A stretch of 64,000 nt of DNA from Allantophomopsis cytisporea (lineage: Eukaryota; Ascomycota; Leotiomycetes; Phacidiales; Phacidiaceae): the NCBI GenBank assembly GCA_024752435.1, contig CP103026.1, positions 620,001 to 684,000 on the forward strand, in the 5' to 3' direction. Below are positions 47,848 through 59,000 of this stretch, in pieces. Each line of letters starts with the position of its first letter. Within the stretch, counting starts at the first letter, position 1. A program made the translations under genes and the position numbers. The notes beneath the pieces are model-generated. The model worked only from the letters and a program-made list of their open reading frames with translations. It had not been told where the DNA came from and ran no database searches.

Positions 47848-48917
47848 TCAATTTTGCCAAAACTTATCCTGTAACATATCAGTGCGGTTAACATTACAGA
47901 ACTTTCGACTTACAGGTCCAAGCACTTGTTCTACTCTGTTCTGAGTCCTTGTTTGCTCTTCATTAAGGATTCGAGGCTCTAGTTTCTCTAGGTTATCTTC
48001 AAACTTCCAAACGTGCTTACCTTCAATATACAATGCTTTGCCATTCAAACCTTTCCCTGCCACAACGATCATCATAATATCTGCGATTCCATGAAGCTCG
48101 TTTGTTGGTAAGCTGGATGACCGCTCACGGCTCTGCAACAACGTCGCTCACAGCAGTAGCAACAAACAAGGAACAGGTACCAATAATATTGTGGCAAGTC
48201 CACCCTCAACGAGCGCATGAGTCCCAAGAATCCCATGTTCCATTGTCTCAAAGATCCTTAGTATAATATTCGGAAATCGGTATCGTGGATTGATAATGTA
48301 TACAGGTATCCCTGAAGCTTCCTTCAAATCATCGCATGATAGCAGTAGGATAGATTCGTCATCACTGCCAACAGATCCTTGCTGCAGATATTTTCTTCTC
48401 TAACGGGGATACATCCGCGCAGATTGACTTTAAAAGTTATGAAGTTAGGCGGCAGCATGACAAATGACAAATTCATCACCAGATTTGTTGAAATTCAACG
48501 TACCTGCCTCTATGATTTCCCTCAAAACTCAGGTCTTGATTCAATACCAGTTCCTCGTATCGGGTGAAGTCTGATTTGTGATACAGAATATTTCCCTCTA
48601 ACTTTTCTGTCAGACTCTCACCCTCTGCAACCTGTGTCTCCAAAGACGACTTTGGTTCCCTGCTTTCTCGGCAATTCCAAATTCGCGTCAGCGATTCCAT
48701 TGGAGCCTTCTGTGAATTGTGATTTGCAATCATACGACCTTGATACGCATCGTGTTACATACGGGGAGATAAATGCCTTCCTGGCCTGTAATTACCACAC
48801 CTCGTTAAGGTATGCAGGCTTCGGACTTATCTTCCTTGCGAAGGTATCGGAACACCTCGTGCATGAACTTTCTGCAGAACTTATGTTGAACTCTGGTCGT
48901 CTGTTATCCGAAGACAT
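47848..48917 (-). CDS. Orphan multi-exon gene, function unknown
   Basis: On minus a chain of coding-like segments can be joined. It starts at ATG 48917-48915 (MSSDNRRPEFNISSAESSCT, with CTRC). A GTGTGG donor leads to an acceptor (TTCACAG) before KAPMESLTRIWNCRESREPK. GTACGT follows GNHRG and leads to SDDESILLLSCDDLKEASGI. Then comes PVYIINPRYRFPNIILRIFE and THALVEGGLATILL, a GTACCT donor, SRERSSSLPTNELHGIADIM and GKALYIEGKHVWKFEDNLEK. A final GTAAGT intron precedes DKFWQN and the stop. Each join keeps phase. The junction before SDDES is the weakest; an acceptor 34 bases earlier (CCGTTAG) is an alternative with different phase needs. No family is recognised. It may be a lineage-specific gene or a decaying one. 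Confidence 0.5.
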
Positions 48918-50075
48918 TTGAATTATTGCGGCGATTTCGCCCGCCTATATGTTGGTACAATGTACGAAACCCATATGTAATCATAAAGCTCCAAAGAGAA
49001 AATCCTCGGCTTTCAGTTTCATTTCAAAAGGGTTTGGTATGAACATCGCGTTCACGTCGAAAACACTGTTGACAGCACACAGAACGCATTTATCAAGCCG
49101 TCAGGATAAGCTTTGGGGTCATGCACGCGAGTATAAATTTTGTGCACTCTCTGTATGGGGAATCTACGTGACAGCCATCATGTTGTTCGGGATTTGCAAA
49201 GTTTGGTATATAACATCTCAAGATAGTATCAATAATGTATATGGAGTATCGAGAATTCCAGGAATCCTCTCCGCATAGAAATCGAATAACTTTCTCCTGA
49301 AAGAAAATCATAGTGCCTATTTTACCATGATAACAATAAGTGCAGCACGAATCATTTCATATGACTACCACCTCCAAATCAAGTGCCACCTTATTCCCCA
49401 ACTTCTCTCCATATCTGGATACGCTTAGTTCCGAACCAGCCATAGATCAACATCCAGCCAATAGTGCGGAACTCGAGATGTTTGACATCAGAACATATCG
49501 GTCTGCACCACTACTTTGGCCGATTGATGCGCCATGTTGTGCGCTTGCGGGCTAGATGGAAGCTAGGTGGTTCTCTGAATACGTTAAACAAATGGAGCTT
49601 ATGGAAGCCATTCCTCTGTCAGTTACTTCTCACCTGCATTTCTGATGGTTCCTGATCAGTCCGTATTATATGAGGAGAGAAAGTATGGATATCGAAAGCT
49701 AGGGTAGCTTATCATCAACCGCTCGGTGCGTCACCCAGGTTGGACATATGAGGAACTATCACTCTTCCAGTGTAACAAGCTGCATAACAATTGACGTACA
49801 GTAGAGTGATCAGGTCAATTTTGACTTGCCCCGCTCATGTCAGACACTCTTGCAGGTATGTTTGAGTTTCATTATTGCATGTAAAATACGTACAACTGTT
49901 TACTAACTACTTACGAGATGTATAAGGTGTTCAGCCGGAGTGAAAATTCATAAATAGAGCAGAGTCCCCCCTTCAATAGCCTAGTCTCTCAACAAACTTA
50001 TCATCAACATCTTTGTGGTTGCTTTTTTCCCCATTTTAAGTATATTTCAAGCCTTCGCAGAGCTCAGTTGCAATA
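48918..50075. other. Intergenic, divergent promoter region
   Basis: About 1.15 kb between the orphan gene (minus) and the aldolase (plus). Short ORFs (49093-49278, 49340-49655) have no recognisable features. AT-rich towards 49860-50040. Confidence 0.4.
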
Positions 50076-51175
50076 ATGGGCTCCGTTCAAGAGTCAACTA
50101 TGCTGGCATATCGTGCCCCATCGCTCCTACAACCTCATAGACTTCGAGATGCTCTCCGCGATGCTCATGAGGGAAGAATCCCACCTCTCGTTGGTTTCTA
50201 TTGTGGATGGTCATCCCCACCTATTGCCAAAGCTGTTGCACAACTAGGATTTGACATTGTATGGATTGATTGGGAACATTCATGTATGAACATAGTATAC
50301 TTCAACACGTCTTGCAATTAATCTCTGACATATTTGAATAGCCTGCAATGTCGAGACTATGACACAGATGGTCCATGATATTCAATTTATCAGTGAGGGG
50401 AGAACGCATGCTATTGTCAGGTATGTTATGATACCCACGAGACGTTCCAATTCCGAGAACGTGTGATACGCGATTAGTAAGGAAATATTGGGGGGTTACA
50501 AGCATATCAAACCTTCAATTTTTCAGGGAGAGTAGCGGATGCTGACGATAAACCCACAGAATCCCCAGTCATGAACACTACCACATTGGATTTGCGTTGG
50601 ATGCCGGAGCCTCCCTTGTCATCCCACAAGTCGAGACGGTAGAACAAGCCAAGCAGGTTGTCAGTGCGGCCAAGTATGGGCGCAAGAACAACGGTACACG
50701 CTCAGCACCACCTGGGCGTTTCATCCCAGGCATTTCAGACAAAACTGTTGATCCGAAAGAGACATTCTTTGAGAATCTAAACCGACAAGCAGCGATCATC
50801 ATCCAGGTGGAATCTGTGGACGGCATTAACAACCTTGACGCTATTCTTACCGAGTGCGGTCATGCTATTGATTCCGTGTGGATCGGCTCGCTGGATCTCA
50901 GAGTAAATATGGGCTTGGATAATTTCACCGGCGATGAGCCTGAGTACGTTGAGTTATATGAGAAATACAACGCTACACTAAAAAAACATAACAAGCCTGC
51001 TAGTGGTCTTTGTCTTGGTACGCCTGAGGGTAAGAAGAAGATTGCCAAGGGAAAGAGCTTCATTGTTACTGGAAGCGACATCTTTGCTGTCTATAGTCAG
51101 ATGGGTGAACTGGCTTTTGCTAGGGAGACCTTCCTGAAGTACAACTACTCGGCGTATGAGGAGAATGGGCAGTAA
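50076..51175 (+). CDS. HpcH/HpaI-family class II (metal-dependent) aldolase/lyase
   Basis: Three exons, 50076-50283, 50342-50420 and 50560-51175, join in phase to give 300 residues. The TIM-barrel motifs of the HpcH/HpaI family are present: VGFYCGWSSPPIAKAVAQLG, FDIVWIDWEHS with the catalytic His at about 68, RIPSHEHYHIGFALDAGASL followed by VIPQVET, IIQVESVDGINNLDAI with the metal-binding Glu at about 180, and WIGSLDL with the metal-binding Asp at about 208. Members cleave or form 2-keto-3-deoxy or 4-hydroxy-2-oxo acids to give pyruvate plus an aldehyde, using Mg/Mn. The fungal ones are mostly uncharacterised, so the substrate is unknown. The usual Arg that binds the carboxylate may be R96 at the third exon junction. 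No catabolic partner gene lies next to it; its neighbour GEN1 converges from the other strand. Confidence 0.93.
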
Positions 51176-51461
51176 GTTGAGCAGTTGTAGAGAGCTTCTG
51201 AGCCTTTGTCGCTTGATTCTCCTAGATAACAAGATTATTCATTTTCATCCTTGTTGTTGCTGTTGACAATCCATGTTTTGGAGAGGTGTCACGTAAACCA
51301 TCGATATGTCTCATGTAAATTGGGGGAAGCCTATCCATTTAATCGATTCGAATATGTTCTGCCAATAAGGTCGTTTCTGTTAACCCACAGGTATATATAT
51401 ACTCCAACTCAAACCTGTCCATATTTATAAACACCTATACTCCTAAGTGTGCAGAGCATTA

Positions 51462-54053
51462 CTAATCAGCGGTCAAATCCACAATTTCAACATCACTCCA
51501 GGCCGTACTGTTAGGTCCCATCTGTGATTGTTCAACCATTTTCCAAGCGCCGTCCAAACTCTCCCGAGGCATAAAGTATTTTTTATTTCTGTTAGGATCC
51601 TTGATTGCCCTTACAGATCCCAAAATGGCCGATATTGGCGGCGGTATGGTCTCTGATGGCTGTTTAGGTGCCATGGGGGATGAAGAAAGATCGATAACAC
51701 AGGGTGTTGAGTTCTTTTTAGGTGAGGATCGACGGCTTCTTTGTGTCACATTGTTAAGACTCGATGTGTCGAAGTCTTGAGAGAATGGATCATATATACC
51801 TGTTTGTTGGTCTTCAGCCGAGAAACTGCTTGAGGAACTCCCATGATTTGGGAACTTTCGTTTAAGTGGTGATCGTTTGTTGATTTCTCGTGATGATAAA
51901 GACCCTGTATTGTTCGCGTGACTTTCAGGATGGTAGGTACTATCAGTATCGGCAAGAGAAGGTGATGTAGCAGTGTGAGTATGCTTTCTGCGTATTTGAG
52001 ATGTTTCTCCATCATTTTCTGCGTCATCGCTGTGATCGAAATCGAAGAACGCTGGTAGTCTAAATTCTTTCCTCGTTGCATCTAGCCCGGTCTTGCGGAT
52101 ATTAACAGAAATTGGCTGCGATGATCCCGATTGGCTATTAGAAATATCCCAGGGACTCTTCGCCTTCGTTGTTGGCTTCGCTGTCTTTGAAGTAACATTG
52201 ACCCGACGGGCTGTTGTATTCGCAGTACCTGCCCTTGGCGACTTTGCTCTTGCTCGTGATGTATTCGTCTGTTCGGGCCGTGTAGGTGGTCTTACTGGTT
52301 GCGAAAACACATTTCGCTCGATCACGGGAGCAAGATACACGGGTGGAGAATCCGACTGACAGCTTGCGACAGTGTGAGGATTTGTCGTTTTCGCCAAGCT
52401 ACCTGCCTCGACATTCAAGGCAGGTTTGCTAAAGGCAATGTATTTGTCCAAAGCGCCCTTAGGCATGCCCCCTTTTGTTGCGGCTTTCTTTGCTGTGGAT
52501 TTTGATCTGACGCCCTTCTTAGGATTTCGTAATGACTCCTCATAGTTTTTGACCATGAGTGGCACGCCAAGTTTAGCCATAGTCTCCGGTACCCAAAGTT
52601 TTTCAGGCTGGGCTGGATCATACGGTGCTGTCCGTCTTCTCAAAGGACTAGCCGATCGTGCTCTGGAGCCTGGTTCCTCATCTGATTGTTCTTCGATATC
52701 TTCGTCTTCGTTGTTTGTGGCCAATCCATTTCGAGAATAGTACTCTGAGTCTTCTTCTTCCATATCAAGATCAAGTCCAACAACATCAATAGGCGTATAG
52801 ATGACCCGAAGCTCTGGCATACCATCATTTGAAAAATGACTTCTGTTACCACAGATTGCTCTTATAAGCTTCATCTCATCCGATTCCATTTCGACCAGAT
52901 CCCCAGCTGTACAAGTATTCTGTATGCTTCGCCTTCTAAGCTTTGATATTAGCATTGCTGGCGCGAGACCTCTTACAAGTTGCTTTGCTCCCCCTCTGTA
53001 AGTCCAGTCGAAGGCTTCGGCCACGAATTTTCTCAATTCCTGAACGTCAACTTCAGTATCCCAATCAATATCATGTTTGAGAGATTGAAGCCTAGCTTCA
53101 TTTGACACTACTGGATGAGTATAGTATCCTAGAACCTCTGTGTTTGGGAAGTTTTCCGGAATCTTCAAGCTCTTGTGCTTCACTCTAAAGTGTTTACTTT
53201 CATTCGTCTGGATTTCATGGGCAAGTTTCTCCCTCCATGCAGCCAACCCAGAAGTGTCTGACCTCGCCAGACTACATAGGGCTTTGCCATATCCAGCTCT
53301 CGCGGCCTCACAAGCAACCTTAATACCACAGCCTGGAATGCCTTCAGTAATGTAGTCGCCACCACTCATCAATGCTATCAGGACCATCCCTTCCCGATCG
53401 AGTCCAGCCTTGCCATTCTTCGTAGCTTCAGCCTCATAAACATCAACGTGCGTTGGGGATTTTCCAGAAGAATTTTCACTCGACCAATTGCGAATAGTGA
53501 GACCGCAGCCAAACATGAGAGTGTCGACGTCTTCGCTGAGCACTGCGTCGACAATACCTTTGCGTTGCAGCAGTGCGCATTCTGCCTCAGCTTCACCTGG
53601 AGCAGTGTGTAATGGAAAGCCAAAACACTTTATGAGGTTCTTTACAAACATGTTTGGCATCATAGCTACACCTGCGCCTGTCCGCTTATTCCGCTTAAAT
53701 GGAGGCTTATGAGGTCCATCAAACACAAACAATGGCTGTATTGACAGCGACAAAAGGCGAAGGAGTCGAAAATAAAGAGTACGTAATGCAGGATTGGTAC
53801 CTCCTAGATAAGCTTGGTAAGAAATTGTTTAGACTCTCCGATGCTTTCACATACCTCGACCTGATTGGATTTGAAATTGCCATATCGATATATCAATAGC
53901 TATGCGCAGTGGTCGATTGTGCTTCTCAAGATGTTCCACAGAAAGTTTAGATAAGGCAATCCTTTGACCAGAGCCTATCTCTCCATATATTCTAAGCCCG
54001 TTAGCGATATTATGCACAAAGTCAGAGCGGATTCCATACCCTTTGATTCCCAT
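51462..54053 (-). CDS. GEN1: Holliday-junction resolvase GEN1/Yen1 (XPG/Rad2 family nuclease)
   Basis: Three exons, 54053-54040, 53991-53855 and 53803-51462, join in phase to give 830 residues. The first is only 14 bases. The joined N-terminus MGIKGIYGEIGSGQRIALSK is diagnostic of the GEN1 branch. The active-site acids are in place: D38 (AIDIS), D79 (VFDGP), E121 and E123 (GEAEAE), D142 and D144 (SEDVDTL) and D200 (GGDYITEGIPGCG). The last motif starts the helix-two-turn-helix DNA-binding segment. The region at about 280-330 (HDIDWDTEVDVQELRKFVAE...) fits the chromodomain-like part of GEN1. The rest is a disordered Ser-rich C-terminus with Lys/Arg patches and many SP/TP sites; yeast Yen1 is controlled there by Cdk phosphorylation and nuclear transport. 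It resolves four-way junctions late in the cell cycle. Confidence 0.95.
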
Positions 54054-54418
54054 TTCGGTTCGACTCAGTGACGTAACCAACTCAGCAACAAATTTCAAGT
54101 AATCAAAGTCTGTGATAAATACATATTGTTCCAGATGAAGGTAGCAATAAGCAAATGATATCGTGATGGCGACGTTCCTGTCGTATCACACGCGTCAATT
54201 GGTGAAGATGAGGTTGACGACGATTGTTTACATCTTGAGTGTTGGCGGAGCGATACCTATTGCGGCCGCATCTTCAGCCTTGCGCATAGGGAGGCTATGA
54301 TATTATGAGTGCTGTAATAGAATCAGCACTGCCGGAACCTTTACCCTCCGAAGTGCCAGTCGTGGATACATAGATTCTACTTCGAATAAAATAATGTGCT
54401 TGAAGTTCAAGGAACAAA
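54054..54418. promoter_or_regulatory. Divergent promoter, GEN1 / Arp10
   Basis: About 365 bases between two divergent start codons. No distinct motif is claimed. Confidence 0.4.
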
Positions 54419-56140
54419 ATGTCTGAACGACCAACTCATCGAAGCGTTTCTAATATTCGTCCGTCGCCAAATCCCACGGGTCCCGCAGCCCCTCACACGC
54501 CAACGACGCGTACGATCTCTTCAAGTTTTGGATCACCATCAACTCTACGAGCTGATGAAGATTGTGTGATCATTGAGATTGGTAGTCGCTTCATCAGGGT
54601 TGGATTTGCGGGAGACGCAGCACCCAAAGCTGTATTAGATTTTGGCCCAGAAGATCAGAGGAGAGCGGGGGATTATCGAAGATGGTCAATTGACCACGAG
54701 AAAAGCTGGCGGACGAGACAGCGTGGGAAAGACTATGGAGAGGACTATCAATTGTGGGAACCAGATCTCCGTGGTGTAGATTTGGGACTGATTGGGGACA
54801 AGATTGACCGGGCGGTCAGAGAATCCTTTACGAAGTCAGTGTTATTATACGGTTAGGATCACGAACCGGACTGACATCTTTCCAGGTATCTCCTTATTGA
54901 TTCTCGGCCACGTCGTATGGTACTGGCATTGCCATCTGCACTCCCACTACCTCTACTTTCGACCATTCTAGATACATTGTTCCATTCCTTTCAACCACCG
55001 ACCATATCCCTCATGTCCGAGCCGGTTCTTACAACAGTCTCTGCAGGTCTGAGGTCAGCGTTGGTTGTAGATATAGGTTGGTCTGAAACGACTGTTACGA
55101 GTATATACGAGTTTCGAGAAGTCCAGTGTCGACGAAGTATCAGGGCGGTAAAATTACTTGAGAAGGAGATGATGAAGCTTCTAGTTGATACTCTACATCC
55201 AAGTAACGCAAACATTGTCGACCCCGATGACACGAAGAAGGTGGAAGAACAAGCAAAGGTATACCGAAACACTATCAGCTTCGAGGAATGTGAAGACATT
55301 GTTATGCGAATGGCACACTGCAAGTCCACCATAGGATCGATCGAATCTGGACTTCAGTCTATCGACATCAACAAAGGAAATGGTTCTACAACTGATAAAA
55401 TAATCTCGATACCTTTACTTTCAACTCGCCCATCCACGACATTGCAGCTTCCATTCTCCAGTTTCGCAAAGCCCTGTGAAAGGGCATTCTTTGCAACTGG
55501 TGAGGATGACAGGTTACTGGATGACGAAGAAACCCCAGTACATGTGCTTGTTTACAAAGCCCTGCTCAGTTTGCCCTTCGATGTGCGTTCATTATGCATG
55601 GCGCGTATAATTTTCGTTGGTGGGGGTTCTCAAATCCCAGGGATCAGAAGCCGTATCTTGGAAGAGGTTGATCAGCTCGTTGAGAGGCGTGGATGGGATC
55701 CGGTTTTGGGCAAGGCAGCAGCGAAACTAAAAGCTAAAAGACTGCAACACGCCCAAAATCAACAAGCATCTTTAGAGATAAATGATGACTTTGAGGAGGA
55801 GGATGAACTGGGTGGCGCTGCATATGAAGGCCACGAAGTTGACCCAGTAGAGGAACAGGTACAGCGAGAGGCGAGAAAGACTCGGAGAGACACAGTGCAT
55901 GGTACTTTGAGAGCTGTCGAATCCCTGGGAGCATGGAGCGGCGCAAGCCTAGTCTCACAGCTCAAGATTGGTGCTGTATCTACAGTTGAACGTGAGCAAT
56001 GGCTTCAGTCAGGGGCTGCTGGAGCTTCAAAGGTTGGCGAGGTCAATGTGGTGTCAAACAGGCAAAGCATGGGTTCAAACACGCTACGATCTGTTGCTGC
56101 AGGAGAGAAGACAAGCTGGACGTTGGGTGTGTGGGCTTGA
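54419..56140 (+). CDS. Actin-related protein of the dynactin pointed end (Arp10/Arp11, Neurospora Ro-7 type)
   Basis: Two exons, 54419-54834 and 54886-56140, join in phase (AA|G) to give 556 residues. After a disordered N-terminus (about 40 residues, Pro/Thr-rich) comes an actin-like phosphate-1 loop in diverged form: CVIIEIGSRFIRVGFAGDAA. RRMVLALPSALPLPLLSTIL and SALVVDIGWSETTVTSIYEF (phosphate-2) follow. Late in the protein RIIFVGGGSQIPGIRSRILE is the typical actin-fold adenosine motif. The C-terminal ~150 residues carry an acidic/coiled insert (FEEEDELGGAAYEGHEVDPV). This divergence fits Arp10/Arp11, which cap the pointed end of the dynactin filament and help dynein-driven transport and nuclear movement. 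Nuclear Arps are the main alternative. The intron donor is GTCAGT, an uncommon form. The start ATG at 54419 is the first in frame. Confidence 0.85.
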
Positions 56141-57458
56141 GCATGAGATCGGGAGTCTTATAAGGATGCGGCATCTGATCAAGATGTCATCCTAGAAATG
56201 TGCCTGTCTGATAGTGTTGTAGGCGTTGTAGGATTTGATTAATGATACCAGATTTGTAATAGACGGCAATATGAGGAGATACTGAAAGTTTCTGTATGGA
56301 CTCATTGGGGAAATTTTAGATGAATTTCGTAGACAACTGAGTACTCTACAAATAGACCGGCGCAGTATCAGATGCTCTTTCTTGTACAACCAATGGTAAT
56401 TAACTGGAAGGCGTCGCTTCATTTAAAAAACTGCTCAACCTCTTTCTCATATAGAGAAAATTTTCACACTATCTTTCAGTGGACCTAAACCTCGAATGCT
56501 GCACTGATTAAAAGGGGAAGGACTGGTACTCTGTATTAATCGAGCAAGTTTGTTGCAGTAAAGCTAGCACCAACAGGGGGGGGGTTTGATCATTCCTGAG
56601 AGCAGACTGCCTTTCGATTTCTCCAGGAGAAAACCTACGGATCCTATACATTGTTCAATGCACGTATTTGACGCCAAAGAGCACCCTACCGGAGCTTGCC
56701 AGCTATAAGAGTCTTGCAATGGAGCTCAACAAAAATCAGAGGCATGACAAGATTCAAGTACTTGAAGTGACCCAAAATTTCAGTCTACAGCGCATTGATT
56801 GTTGGATGTCGCAGTCGTGTAACACTATAGCCGGCCTGGAAATGACGGGTATTATTCATGAGGAGATACAGAGTCTCCTCCGCTTACTGAGTCGAGGGAG
56901 ATTACCATTATACGAAATTTATGGAATGGGCAATACAGGACCGTCAGGGAGCTTTTGGTGGAGTTCTTGGACAATAAGGAGGACATTACCACTAAGATCT
57001 ATCAGTGGTTGATACATTGTCGGCGAGATTGTTAGAAATTGTATATCTTGGTACAAAAGACTCACTAGATAGCTTCTAAGACTTCTTCACTATCTTTAAA
57101 GAGCATACTAATTTATAGTCCGTATATGACATATTTAGCTTGAATTGTCTTCTATAGTTTAGCATCGAGAGCAAGCTTTCTCAATTACTTTTTATCATTA
57201 ACTATATAATAGCTAAATAAACGTACTGATACTTTTTCAATATTAAGTATATATCTCTAAACTCCTCATAAAATCTGAGGTTAATAGTCCAGTTTACGGT
57301 ATTAAGCCCTTACTGCAAATTTGTACGATAGTTTGATCTCAAATCCTCAGATAACATCCTGATAACATCCCGATAACAGAAGGCCTGCAACATCACGCCA
57401 GGGTTACATGCCAGCCGACGAAACAACTTTCTACTGCGTACCTATCAATTGGAAAACC
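56141..57458. other. Intergenic, partly very AT-rich
   Basis: The 3' UTR of Arp10 comes first. A poly-G run lies at about 56575-56583. A 114-codon ORF at 56668-57012 has no family features. From about 57010 to 57340 the sequence is markedly AT-rich with many TA dinucleotides, resembling DNA worn by repeat-induced point mutation, but I cannot identify a source element. Confidence 0.45.
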
Positions 57459-59000
57459 ATGTCAACACGTCGATCTATTATTTGCCTACAATGTCGAGCG
57501 CAACAAGCTCAGCGGATGCTCCACCGGCCATATCACTCTACCGCACGTCTTCGATCAGATAGCTTGCGACCCTCAATTGCTCCAAAAGTTGTAATTGACA
57601 TAAAGGCAATTCGGCAGAACCCATCTTTGTACGAACAAAACTGTCTCGATCGCAATTATAAGTCTCAGAGCCAGAATGCTTCACGGATAGTTTCCCTACA
57701 TGAAGAATGGCAGAAGAAACAACGGGAAGCTCGACACCTGCGAGAGCGTAGCAACCTACTACGTCGACAGCTCTCAAATCCTTCGTCATTGCATACTGAT
57801 ACTAGCAATGATGCAGCCAGCATTGCCTCTTTAACCAGAGAGGAAACTATCGCAGAAGCTCGAGCTTTAAAAGAGCAATTGTCAAAGATCGAAACGGCAG
57901 AATCAACTCTTACAGCAGAAATCGATACACTAGCAGCTTCGATACCAAATCTCACGTCCGATGTAACTCCTCGAGGCGACGAACCCACACTTGTAGGCTA
58001 TATCAATGAGCATCCTTCGAAAACCTCATACACCTCGGATGGAGTGTGGAGGTCACACGTTCATATTGGCAATGAACTCTCTCTTCTCGACTTCACATCT
58101 TCTGCTGTAGCGAGCGGTTGGGGCTGGTATTATCTACTAAATGAAGCTGCACTACTCGAGCAGGCACTCATTCAGTACTCGCTCAGTGTAGCAATGAAGT
58201 ATGGTTGGGGCATCACCAGTCCTCCAAGTATGGTATATAGCCACATTGCAGCAGCGTGTGGATTCCAGCCTCGCGACCAGAACGATGAGAGGCAGATTTA
58301 TGGTATACAACAGAGTGAATCCGATCAGGGCAAGAAGCCAGAGATGAGTCTCGCAGCGACAGCTGAGATTCCACTCGCAGCAATGAAAGCTTCGCAATCA
58401 ATTGAGGAGGCAGAGCTTCCTATTAAGAAAGTGGGTGTGTCACGCTGCTACCGCGCTGAAGCTGGTGCCCGCGGAGTAGATACCAAGGGCTTATACCGTG
58501 TGCATGAGTTCACCAAGGTTGAAATGTTTGGCTGGACTCCTCCGACTGAAGAGGCTGCCACCAAGGTCTTCGATGAGATGTTAGCTATCCAGACGGAGAT
58601 CCTGACCGCCCTGGGCCTACATTGCCGTATTCTGGAAATGCCTTCGACGGACCTGGGAGCCAGCGCAATCAGAAAACGTGACATCGAGGCCTTCTTCCCT
58701 AGTCGAACGGCGAAGGACGAGGGATGGGGTGAAGTCACAAGTGCATCAATTTGCACAGATTACCAAACCAGAAGGCTGGCCACACGAGTGAGATTGACCT
58801 CGAAGGGCGGAAAGCTGGAGTATCCTTATACCGTAAACGGAACTGCTATGGCTGTGCCAAGAGTCCTTGCGGCTATTTTGGAAGATGGTTGGAATGAGGA
58901 GACTGCCACTGTTAAAATTCCTGAGGTATTGAGGCCATGGATGGGCGGCATGTCAGAAATTGGATCTGGAAAGCAGGTCTTCAAAAACGTACAGGTATAA
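57459..59000 (+). CDS. DIA4: Seryl-tRNA synthetase, mitochondrial
   Basis: A single exon of 513 residues starts at ATG 57459 (MSTRRSIICLQCRAQQAQRM), whose Arg-rich, acid-free N-terminus is a likely mitochondrial presequence. An in-frame ATG at 57408 would add 17 less suitable residues. The N-terminal long coiled-coil tRNA-binding arm is present (HEEWQKKQREARHLRERSNL through KEQLSKIETAESTLTAEI). Class II catalytic motifs follow: motif 1 GWGWYYLLNEAALLEQALIQ, the TAEIPLA ribose/serine loop (SLAATAEIPLAAM), motif 2 GVSRCYRAEAGARGVDTKGL with YRVHEFTKVEMF, and motif 3 TVNGTAMAVPRVLAAILEDG. It charges tRNA-Ser in the mitochondrion, corresponding to yeast Dia4. The cytosolic enzyme lacks the presequence. 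Confidence 0.95.
   Translation: MSTRRSIICLQCRAQQAQRMLHRPYHSTARLRSDSLRPSIAPKVVIDIKAIRQNPSLYEQNCLDRNYKSQSQNASRIVSLHEEWQKKQREARHLRERSNLLRRQLSNPSSLHTDTSNDAASIASLTREETIAEARALKEQLSKIETAESTLTAEIDTLAASIPNLTSDVTPRGDEPTLVGYINEHPSKTSYTSDGVWRSHVHIGNELSLLDFTSSAVASGWGWYYLLNEAALLEQALIQYSLSVAMKYGWGITSPPSMVYSHIAAACGFQPRDQNDERQIYGIQQSESDQGKKPEMSLAATAEIPLAAMKASQSIEEAELPIKKVGVSRCYRAEAGARGVDTKGLYRVHEFTKVEMFGWTPPTEEAATKVFDEMLAIQTEILTALGLHCRILEMPSTDLGASAIRKRDIEAFFPSRTAKDEGWGEVTSASICTDYQTRRLATRVRLTSKGGKLEYPYTVNGTAMAVPRVLAAILEDGWNEETATVKIPEVLRPWMGGMSEIGSGKQVFKNVQV

Noticed and set aside
47672..47860. 62-codon ORF with CSSCGYR as a separate zinc-binding protein
   Set aside because: Too short, a single Cys pair only, and it overlaps the end of the orphan gene in another frame.
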